From assembly GCA_002633005.1 (NCBI GenBank), contig NMRA01000608.1:29067-72459 (forward strand): a stretch of 43,393 nt of DNA. Direction: 5' to 3'. The position numbers and the translations under genes were made by a program. Every line of letters starts with the position of its first letter. Within the stretch, counting starts at the first letter, position 1. Source of the DNA: Phoronis australis. Its lineage: Eukaryota; Phoronida; Phoronidae. Shown here in pieces: positions 10,240 through 22,200 of this stretch. Under the pieces are notes generated by a model, which saw only the letters and a program-made list of their open reading frames with translations, did not search any database and had not been told where the DNA came from.

Positions 10240-13200
10240 GTAAGTAGATTTATTAATTGGCTATGGACGGATTTTTTATCAGTGTGACTTTCACACTATG
10301 TAGCCTACTATGATTATGCATATTCGTTCAAATTTCAACATAATGACGCACCGACGTCTGCTGCCACTTCCAGATACTGCAGCCGGTAGACAAGCTCGGA
10401 GTCGTAGCGGCTCTCTCTTCAAAGTGTTAGGCCTACACATTTTTACGCGACAAGCTATTTAATCCTCGGATGTCGATTTAAACCCGTGAAAAAAACGTAA
10501 CAGAGTACTAGTCGGATATAATGGGCCCTGATTAAGCCGGGAACCAGTTCCATCAACTAAATAACGGCCGTTATTCAGTGATTGCCTGGTTCTAAAGTTA
10601 TTTAGTGGATGAAACTGGTTCTCTAAATCAGGGTCCATTATATCCGACTAGTGTCGCGCTGTTGCCTACTTTTGCCTTCTTTGGCACTGGCCTACTTTAA
10701 TATATCTGGGGCTCGCGATGGTAGACATTACTCATTATTAGGCGGGTGGTGAGTGCATTGCTGGCTACCAGCGTTGCAACTGTTATCGATTTTGCCGTGT
10801 AGTAGTGACTAAGATTTTATAGTTGTCTATGGTAGTGATTAATCAATCTTCTAGCTGTACGTATACAGCACGACAACGTAGAGGTGCAACTACGACCGCT
10901 CCATAGCAAGCCTGGTTGATAAACGAGTGAAATAAGAACTCTTCTTTTCCTCAATTAGTCCGCAAAACATTATTACCTGTCTTCTCAGAATTGACCTAGG
11001 TATAGAGTGCTTGCGATAGGCGCCATCTGTACCCGTAAGTGCGCAAGAGGACAAGCAATGGCGGTGTTATAGTTCACGGTTACCATTGACCCCGGTAAGA
11101 CTCGGACATTGGAACGACAGAAATCTAGGCGTGGGAATATAGAGACAGGCGAAACATTGTTTTTGTATAGGTAATCTTGCCCATGCTGAACGCCCTGAAA
11201 CACCCAGTATCAAAAGTTTCCATGGGACGTTTCCTTTCGACCCTGAGCTCAAAATTCACGCCTCGTAAAATGAACGGAACCAGAAGTGACAAAGTTGGCC
11301 GTGTTTGCGGCAATAGGACAGGCCCATGAAATGTTGAAAATAAGGTCAAATTTCTGGAATGCGGACGAAGAGTTTTTTCGCAAAAAGTCCCGCTATTTTT
11401 GTAATATTTTAACTTATGTTGGAAACGTCAACATCAACATTGAAAATATGAATTCTTTGTCCGGTTTTCAGAGCCCTCCAACCTCCTATAATTAATGCAC
11501 TTATCGTTATACAAATGTGGCCATAGAGTTGTAGGCGCAAAGGGTACACAATTTGACGCTTTTGAAATCTGCATTTTCAGCTGAATGGGCAATTCACAGT
11601 AATTAGAATATTCCAGAAACCTGAAAAATGTGCAATGTTGCTGTTTTATAGCAGCATTCATCAAAATGTATCACAGTTAAACATTCACCAATTACAAAGT
11701 AGCCATCTGAACATGTTTTTCAGTTCAACAAATGTCGCCATGTTGTCCGTACCAAATTGAACCATTCCATACGCAACGTCTGCGCGACTACATTCTTGTG
11801 AAAACTGTTGAATCCCACAGACTAGTACTAGGCAAAGATGTGTCTCACCAAATTTCGCTGCAAATTTTGATGAATTGTTTCCAAATGGCCGATCTAACCC
11901 TACCCAAAGATGAGAACCGAATTTTCCCACCTAAGTTTTTTACCTTGATAGGCCTACTGCTTAACCAGATTTTCATTATTTGTTATTTTGTTACCCGTGA
12001 TGCCTTATTTTTCCAATGATAATTGAAGATCCCACTTGTGGTAGAATTGTTTGCTTAGTCCAAACTCATTATAGCAACCTGTGAATGGAATGTTTCTCCA
12101 GCGGAATCGAGGCACCGTCCCGGATAGTCTATGGTGTCCAATTTGAGGTGCGTGTAGAGAGAACCGGTGGTGAAGACAGCGACTCACGTTCAGATGTTTG
12201 CAAAAATACCCACAATTACTGCTCGAAAAGCCTTTAAATTACGGTGGCTGTGAAAGGACGGCACGGCAACTATTTTCTCCGTTGCTATCTCCATTGTCTC
12301 TATCGATAGACTTACTATTTCTATGGATAGACTTAGTAAGTCTATCAATAGACTTACTAACTCTATCCATAGACTTACTATTTCTATGGTTTAAAAGTTC
12401 GTTCTGGGTTTGTCAGTATCTGGGTAAACAAGATACGCCTGAGCTGGTTTTCCATGTGGAGAATTTCTCTTTTACACTGGTGACCCCTCTGATTCCCTAA
12501 ACCCCAGACAACTTTTATGATGCCTATTCAGCACGCCCTTTGTATTGATGTAGATGTGAGCTAATGAAGGGGAAAGGTAATTGCTAGCATTACTGTCTCA
12601 ACAATGGTTGTTGTTAGTACCCCCAATTGGGTTTTCTCTGACATTTGCAGAGTTATAGCCTGCGACTGTGAAGAGTGGTTTTAACTTGGTACATTATGAA
12701 TATTACAAAATGACTAAAAAGGTTAACTTTAATGTGTTTATCTTCACAAAGGGCCACTTCCCAAAGAAAGATAAGTTTCATATTGGTTTTCTTTATTTAA
12801 TTTTTAATGCTTATGCCCACTTGTTTTTTTTTTCTTACCGGAACGGGCTGATAATTTTTTATCTAAGGTATAAACTTGAAGTACCAAAACTGTGGTAGAT
12901 TTTGATCGCCAGCTAAACTTAATTATTACCCACTGGTGGTAGTTTTTAGATTATTAGTTCATCGATTTTTAAAAATCGGAAACCGTGCTTGGTTTTTTTC
13001 CAGCTGAATACCGCCGTGGTGTTCGTTTATACCGAAAGTTAGAGGTTAATGCATTTTGAAAGTTCGCCATTATGTACAGTCAGAGATGTTTAAAGTCCTG
13101 CTCTCAAACTGCCCATGTAGTTCCAGTATCCGAAAATACTTACTACATAAAATTTTATTTTCGACACCCTTTCTTTATATTCTTTCTTACCAAAAGCGAT

Positions 13201-16200
13201 TTTTGAACAGTATTTGACCCTCCTCTCTGAGCGTATGATTACCGGTTGTCATCGGTTATTTCCGTACCCACATTTCCGGCTCATCAGTTCAGGAACTTGT
13301 CCTGAACGCCGCCATTTTTTCCTTGTATCTGAATGTGCTATCGGTTGCTCGAAAAGTCTTCATTATTTGTTTTATTAGTAATATCTCGTGATTCGTTTGC
13401 ATATGTACTGTATTTATAGTTTGTAGTTAGTGGTCGTTGATTTTTTTGGAATGTTACGCGTACTTAGTATGTTAAAATAGCATTGGTGTTTAGTTCCTTA
13501 CGTAGGCCGGTCAAACCTAGGAACCAATATGAGTCGAACCAATTTTTTGTGGTTTTTATTTTTTTTCTCGTTTTGAAAAAGTACTTTGCTATCTTCGGAA
13601 AGGTAGTGCATTCTACTCAGTAAAAATCGAAAAAGTATCAAAATCGGGGCAAGCAGTGTAAAGTTATTGCAAGTTTTGTGGCGAAATTTGGGTCGCTTTG
13701 TTTGGATCGCGTCGGCCATATTGGAGGACAGCGGGATAAGTTACGAGTTCAAAAATTTTTGTAAATTGTTTTCGCCAACAAATTACGGTGAAATTTAGTT
13801 AGACATATCTTTACTTACTATTCTGCACGATTTAACAGCCTCGCAGTTGTTATTTATTAAGTGATAAATGTGCTCACAATTCCCGTTGGACTTCGTCTCA
13901 TTTCTGGCGGCGCCGACAACATGGCGACTTTTGCTGAACTGAAAGGCATGTTCAATCGGCTACTTTGTAATTTGTGAAAATTTAACGTTGATACGTTTTG
14001 ACAAACGTTGCTACAAAAAAGAAACTTTGTTCAAGTTTCGTGTTTTTTGTGCAAAAATATAAGATGTATTCGAATTATTTTACTGTAAGTTTCCCATTCA
14101 GGTGTATTTTGATTTTATTAAAATTAAGGCGCGCTGTCGATTATTTTCTACCCGTTTGCAGGCTGGTGACAGGCACTCACACCATATAGTCTATGCTAAA
14201 AAAATAGTTGAAATAATTTTGAAATGGTTTTTTGTTTGACTGTCAACTGCTGTTCAGGACTTGATTCGGTGTCACAAAATGATTAAGATTTTTCTAAATT
14301 TTAAGTCTCAATTGCTTTCAAGTCATGTTTTGTAACTTATTGCTTCTTAATTCAGGTTATCAAGCCAACAATATGAATAATCTTAATTTGGGAAATAAGC
14401 TATGTTGGATTGTGAAGCTTCAAGCCTCTAATTCTTGTTCCTTGCAACTTCATATATTTTTTAATGATGCTTGTCAAATTCTGGTGTAAGGAAACACTAT
14501 TCCGTCACCATGGTAATACTAGTTACATGTATGTCCACTTTCATATCATGGAAACTTGCTGTTGAAGAGTGTTTGTAATGCTAAATGTTGTAAAGTATTG
14601 TGCATTTTAAGTTACGTATTATGTTAAAAGTTTGAATCGTTTTGGGTTAATGAATAAAAATGATAACATTTTGTATTGGACTTCTCATACTTATGTGCTC
14701 TAACGAGCTCTCTTTTTGGAGAACTGGAAAAAGGTCTGCCTCAGTCAGAGAACCCCGAATTCCGAAAAAAGTAGAAATGAGACAAAATTCCACTAGAAGG
14801 CAAGAAGTACCAAAATTTAACGTCTGCAATTCATAGCTCTGAACATACCCACTGAACCTTATCGTAAAAAATAGACATTCCCAAAAATTCCAGCCCCCCA
14901 TTCTTTTAGGCTTGGTGCGCTCATACAAAGTCTGGGAAAATCTCTATTGAAATCCAATAACTTTGCACAGTTCGCCAGAAGTACCCAAGTTCTAAATAAA
15001 CCTCGTTTGAGCGAGCGCTGCGGCCAGCGACCAGTTAGGCCTAAGGGTAGCCTTGGCGCAAAGCTGCATAGGCCTACTAACAAGCTGTATTTTGACGATA
15101 GTCTTCACTGCTAGCTGGCACTGAGGCTAACTAAGGTCTGCCGCGGCAGTGTGACACAGGACTTACCAGCCCCTAATTTCATGCAAGTGTCTGAAACTAC
15201 CCTTGAATATGATTTGACCATTTTACTTCGACAAAACAGCTTGCAACCGCATGCGTTTACCTTTCGCCAGTGTCTGGTCTCGATCAGCACCGGGTCCGAT
15301 AGGCTGCGGTCCCGAGTCTGGCAAAATAATTTCTGTCAAAATTTATTCGCCACATTTCTAAAGCAAATTCGATAAAATTGTCCGTATTTTGATTTTATTA
15401 AAATTAAGGCGCGCTGTCGATTATTTTCTACCCGTTTGCAGGCTGGTGACAGGCACTCACACCATATAGTCTATGCTCACACTGACGGCGTTTTCTTAGC
15501 CTGGGTTCCTGAATGAATTGTACTTCCGGGTTCGTGGCAAGTTCAAAATGGCGGTGGTTCTTCGGTTGCGAATCGTGAGTGGCGCGTTCATTTAAACTTT
15601 TTTCGAGTACGGATCGCGTATTAGTTATGGGGTAGGTACTTCTTGGATCCTTATAACATTCTCTAACCATGTAATAAGGGTTAACAACGCGTGAGAGAAG
15701 GACTTTAAGAGTCAACGATTCGCTACTTCAGAAGGTTAGACCTATTGACAATAGCTTCCGTTTTTGAAGTTGTACTGATCATTGCATCGAAGTGACATGT
15801 TTTAACTGCCTGTTTATCTTAGGTGCAATCAGGTTGTGTGCAGATACTTGTCATCAAACTTAGGCAAATTTACACAACAACACCCAAAAAAAACTCAAAT
15901 ATGTACTTACGTGTATAATATCCATGTAATAGAATCTGACAGGTTGTTTATCAAGATTACCTCCATTAAAGATACCAAGACCTTGGAATTCGGCACTCCT
16001 CCGTCGTGCTAAAAAAACAGACATTCAACTGCCGTGTTCAAACTTTCCTTGCTCTGAGAATACGCCATTGAGCGTTGTCACATTATTATGGAAAGTAGGC
16101 CTAAGTGCCGTTTACACTTACAAAGTTGACACGGATCAGCTGACACGGAACAAGTTGTTCCAGTGTGTATACGTACTGACACGGCGCAAATTGACACCGC

Positions 16201-19200
16201 GGTGCCAAATTTTTGCCACCCGTTTGTGAGGTAGAGTAATTTGCGCCCGAACATCTTGCGCCGTGTCAACTATAAGTCTAAACGCGAAACTGGAGTAACG
16301 GATCATCTCTACTGCGCTTGTGCAATGACCTACGTACGAATTCTTTGTCTCTGCAACTCTCGTCATTTTTAAACCTGCGCATATGCGATCCAGTCTCAAA
16401 TTTCAAACTCAAACTAATAGAAGATCGCAACCAGTGGTAGATTCTCGAATAGTCTGAGCGACTGCACACTTGTTATCCACTGTGAGCGTTTTATTTTTTC
16501 GTTTTTTCAAGAGAAACTGGTGTGATCGCGCAAATTTATCATTTAATTCGTGTCGCTCGATGCAAATACATTATATCCAGGAGACTTGCTGCTCACTTGG
16601 GACGTACTTTTGTAGTGCCCATTATGCATCAGTTTTCAGTATTGAAATGACCCCGGGTAACTTCGTAAAATTAAAATACGATCCAGGTCGCATTTAATAG
16701 GGGGTATAAATTTAGTGTGAACTACTGTGAAAAATGACCTCATTGGAGTCATATAGATAAATGACAGGTTTTTTAAAGTTCATTAGCGCGTTCTCCCGTT
16801 CCTTGACTTTACCAGACGTACAACGGTTGTGAACGTGTGATAGTCTAAACTTCGATTGTATAGTTGGGTGATTTTGATGATTCAGAAACTTTCAGCCTGA
16901 CCAGTATTTGATAGGGAATTCATAAATGTCATTGGTTATATGTTCAAACATGTTATAACTTAACTTATTTTTAACACCACAACTCAGTGAGTCAATCAAA
17001 TATGATCTTACTGGAGATTAGAACTATCGAACAAAAGAGAACTGACCCTCCAACCCTAATTGACAGAAGGGACTTAATCAGTCGTCGGTGTAAGATATTG
17101 GCTGCATCGGTCATCCTCCCAACTTGTGCTATACAACCAGGAAGAGATAGCGCTAAAACAGTTGTCCCGACCCTTCCTGGTTATCTCTTTCTGATACAAC
17201 CTAACAAGTTAGACTAAACGGGAGAACTCCGTAATGTAAAAGGCAAAGAACACAGACTCAATTCCTCTCCTTTGCATCGCTCGGGATTGCCAACGGACAA
17301 ATATTCTTCTCACACGCACGGTATTCCTCTCTCACGGATCTGAAGTCACTGATGTCTTTGGTAATAGGTATCCAGGGCAGTTTGAAGTGGTTACCAGAAA
17401 AATTAATCTGTCTCAATTTTTGAGTGTCATTCTCTTGGCTCCCCTAACCACACCCACTAGAGCGAACCTGCCAGACGGCCATTTCCAAGCATCAGGATAC
17501 CATAGAGCACTGTGGCACAAAAGAAAATTGGTTACCTTTTCATGCCCAAAATAGCTCTGGGGATCCCGGTCTATTTGTGCGTACTCAAGATAAGTGTCTA
17601 TTTTCTTCTGTGCTCGATTATATAATGGTTTAGTCTGTCCGCTTTCTTAAAAGGACACAGGCACACTTGAAAACGTCCTTCACGAAGAACCTGCCGATCG
17701 GTAACTGGGATCTCCTGTTTTTAGCTCGGGTATTTTGTGCAGTGGGCCTAACTATGATGCCTGCGCACGTCTGATGCACCGCAAATGACACCAGCACTCT
17801 TTTATATCATAACTTACGTGGATAATTTGTGTATCCTAGTTTTCACTTGATGACTCCAGTTTTAAGGCTAGAAATTCGAATTTTATCCGAGTTTATAGCA
17901 AAATGTAGGGGTCACGTGTCACCAAGTACAAACGTAGACTAGTAGAAACTTATATACAAAATGAAACCATAATTTACTCGAGCACAGGACTAAAAGCCTG
18001 TTAGGCCCAAAAGTAGAATAGAAATTGATAAAAATAATTTCGAGTAAAAAGATAAGAGCCCGGCCGCGTGTAATGTCCTCCGGAAATTACATAGAAGCAT
18101 ACTGTTTGCTGTGTAGTCGTGAACTTATTCCAGTGCTTTATGTTGCGCCTGTTTTTATTTAAGTAATTGTCAATATATATCAAACAATTAGAATCAAAAT
18201 TCTCATAGAACATCGAACGTCTCGTCTTGACCCTTGACTGTTTCGATTGAATGTGTTCCGCCGTTCCCCAACAGGCCCACCTTTGATGCTGGTGAGTGAT
18301 GAGAACACTGATCACAAATAGGTCACCATCCTTCTTGTTGATTACAGCACAAGTCAATGCCCTGCGAATTATCTAGTCGATAGTCAATGAAGGAGCTATT
18401 AAAAATTTAACCATTGATTTAACAGTATGGCAGCAATAAAATAGCTTGCGCTTGCCAATTTTCATTTAATTTCACTGTGTTGCCCAGCGTACTTTTGTAT
18501 GATTGTAAAACAATAGTGCCGTCCCGGATTACACATTTGTCCCGGAGATAAGAAAGCACGTGAACTTGTTTTGGAAACTTTTGAATTTGAAGGTTGGCGG
18601 TCCTGTCTCTGGTCTTCTAAAATTTCGATTCATCACGATATCTCTATTCAGCGTTTATTTTCAGTGTCGTCAGTGGCAGCTTATTCTTGCACAGAGTCTT
18701 CGTTAAAGAGCTGTCTTGGAGACATGTTATCCGTGGCGCAAAAGGCGCAAGGGGGCGCACTTCCGAGTTACACGGCTAATGAGTTCAAGAAGGTGTGCAG
18801 GTAAGGCCCCTACGACAGCTGCCCATTTCGATTGGGTCGTGATTCATGTTTCCAGGGTTTTAAACCCTGTTGGATCGATGGGCGTATTGCCTGTCATAGC
18901 TGAGACGTCTAAGACGGTCGTATCTTCGATTTAGTATACTGGCTTGAAAATAAACTGTGGTGAATTAGAAATAACGATTTTAACGTTTGGATCAATTTCA
19001 AGATTTTTTGACAGAGCGCGTTGGTGTTCATAAGGTTACTAGATTGTCTCAGCACCATGCAGGCGTAGTTACCCCCAAGATTCCTACCTACAGATACCCT
19101 TATAAACTATGGTTCATTTCAGTTTTAGGTTAATCGGAGGTTGTTAGACTAAAACATGCTCAACAATTATCAATAGTCACCTGGCGTGTTGGATCCTGTC

Positions 19201-22200
19201 TGAAGAGAAGGGGTTCTAAGCCAAATTGGGCTTAGGCGCTCAGAAAATCTAACTCATGTTCGTCAGAACACATACCTAATATGTATTACTCGACCTTTTG
19301 CTTTGGAAATCCAGGGTGGCTAAAATATATTCCACAATTTTTGGTGAGCTAAGTGGTTCAACCTCGGAATAGGCCATTTATAACTTCGAGCCTGCCCAAT
19401 CCACATTCCATTATGGTCTACAACTTCTGCCTTGACACAGTTTCCGAGATAAGTGTGTAAACGGTCGACTCCGATCATCTTGCTCTGTGTCTGTGCCTTA
19501 TCACAGTTAAGCAGGTTTGAGGTTTATCAATGCAAAATTACACATAATTGATCATGTCCCGGATTTTTGAAAAATGATGTTCCATACTGAAGTGTTGTCA
19601 TTGTTCTTTACTGACTTGTAGGGAATTCAAGGAAGCTTCTCAAACATGTCTGCCCGGTATTCGCAGTTCTTGCGGCAGGCAAGACCAGCTGGCTCTCGAC
19701 CTAGTTAAGGAGATGTTCGACTATCTGTGCGGTGAAGGATTTAATGGTAGTTATATGGAAATTTTACCCAAATAAAATCCGCTGTTTACTGTTACATGCT
19801 CATAAAACTAAACGTTCATCCATTTTAATGGTGTGTACCTAACCTGTCAAGGTATGTTAAAGTAGTGTAGTTTCCGTTCTGTAAGTAGAACATTCTAAGT
19901 CGATGCTGTCGATTCAGGCGCGAGTTGAGGATAGTAGCTGGAGGCGATCCGACAGCCGGCAGAATTAGGTATGTTCGGGCCTCGGGGACCCCATTCTGTC
20001 TCTGGACACGCCCAGCGACTAAACGTTTACAGGGTCGTAGAGGGGGTCTGATAATTTGCAGGCGTAGAATGAAATTACATTACTGCAAAACACGATCTCC
20101 GCTGTGGATCCCGCGTTTGCAGAACTGAGTATCGTTCCGTATAGGCCAATGCGACTATACTCCGGCCAGTAGCGAAATCCAGCAAAGTGGCGTTCGCTGC
20201 AGCGATTGGTAGGCGTGAGGTTGGAATATTTAAGTTCCGGTATAGAATCAGATGGAGGGAGGGGGGAGGGGGAGGGAGGGAGAACATGTCATCTTCCGAG
20301 TGCAAGCCCTTAATTGGCTTTATTATCGGGAAATTCTCGTATAGAATCGAGGATTATTTGTTTGAAATAAGTTTCAAAACATGCGTAAGAAAGGTTAATT
20401 GTGTGTGGTTGACTTCATGCTTGCAGTTTACATCAACAATAGCGCGTGTTTCCTGGACAAGAAGTTGATGCCCGGAATCAGGAAATGTGTGGACACTTTC
20501 CAAGCTCAAACCCAACAACTCCAAAGGTCATCCGGCTCAAAGGAATATCGACTAGAGCAACTGTGCAAGTAAGTTTCTCGACGAAGACAATTGTCTTACT
20601 TTGAGGTACCATCCCTAAATGGAATAAAGATCAGTGCAGCGTGGCCTTCAGTAGAAGTTCGCATGCGATCACGCTGTGGCATTTTTATTCCCGTGGACAA
20701 TGGACTATCTACCATGAGCGCGCATTATGCCGTTATCTCTGTCCGTCCGTACAGTGTCCGCTGCCACTGTATCAGCAATCCCCTAGATGGACGTGCAACA
20801 AATTTTGCATATACTTCCTGTCATCATGGATCGCAAGATGGGCGCATAGCAACGCTCGATGTTGCTCTTGTTCGAAATTTAGTCAAGTTTGGAATAATCT
20901 GCGGTACTTTCAGAAAGTAAAAACGGTAAAAGGGTTAGCCACAGATTATTGTCACCGGGGGAACTCCAAGTTTATATGACATGATAAACAATTTGAATAA
21001 AAGCGCTTGGAGGAGCGACACTTGGCAAATTGACTGAAAAGAATATTGAATGTTACATGGCAATGATGATGATGATGACAGTGGTGATGATAATGATGGT
21101 GGTGATGGTGATGGTGGTGATGATGAACATGATGTGCACAATCATATGAAGAATGACGACGTCAGAAATAAGTAAGAATTATAGTCTTGTTCAATAGAAG
21201 GCAAACCAGCAAAAGTACAGTAAATGTCAGCCATCAAAGTTACATGTACAGGGTCATCAGAAAATTCCAAAAAATTAACAAAGAGACGTTCTTTTTTATA
21301 CATTTATTGGCAATGAGAACATTTACACTAATAGAAAAAGACAAGAACACCACAGACACGCGCACACACACGCGTACGCACACACACACGCATACTCCAC
21401 ACCTAATCCTCTTTACTAAGAAAAAAGTTTCAAAGTTACCCCATCTTTTTTGTACAAATTCTGAATTCAAATCCTTACGAGCACTATGCTTTTCACTCAT
21501 ATAGTATTTTTGATGAAGTTAAAAATCTACTTACAAGTAATCTTTTTGATCCAAACTTTTGGGTATAAATAAACTGTTTTCCCAATAATAAAACAATGTT
21601 TTTAAAATTTTCCTTTTTATCAAAGAAGCCAAAAATAATAACATTGTTGAAGGAGAGAGTGCTGACATACTGGGGATTTGCTTTGTTTAAAATTTCGTTA
21701 TTAGCTTTTGTCCTAAATGAATTTACTGTTTCACATTCCCAAAATAAGTGTTTCAAAATTTCTTTCGATTGTCCACAAAATGAACAAGAGTCGTCATCCG
21801 TAACTTGAATTATTTTTAAAAATGAGTTAGTAGTCGAAATTCTCGTCAAGAGTCTGAACTGAAGCCACCTAATTCTTGGGTCTCCCGTTGTGTTATATAG
21901 AAGGGAATAAACATCTCCCCATGAAAAATTATTCGTATTTATGTTCAGTTCTTTGGCCCATTTTGACTCCGTTTTTGAGACTTCTGAACTATAATTTAAT
22001 TGTGTACAAATATGTTGACACCCTCTTCCATCACTTTTCAGTTTCATTAAAATCGTTGGCATAACAGGACAATACGCATCAAAACTAACAACTCTATCAA
22101 TAGCACATTTCTGTTGGTACTTAAATATCACTGAAATTAGACTATTATACTCCATAAAGTTCGTTTTGATACCTAAAACATCCACAATAAATCTATAGTT

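Noticed and set aside
12198-12500. Protein with a heptad-like SLSIDLL repeat
   Set aside because: The repeat is a direct by-product of a 21-bp tandem DNA array; the rest of the frame has no coding character and lies in intron 1.
1-13325. A single 13-kb transposon bounded by 0.25-kb TIRs
   Set aside because: The interior is a patchwork of unrelated, differently aged repeats plus host exon 1, and no transposase links the two ends. Two independent copies are simpler.
14104-15477. LTRs of a miniature retrotransposon (94-bp direct repeats)
   Set aside because: No TG...CA ends, primer site, polypurine tract or flanking target duplication.
17110-17215. Inverted-repeat element
   Set aside because: Only about 12 bp match well, with misaligned flanks; not enough to call an element.
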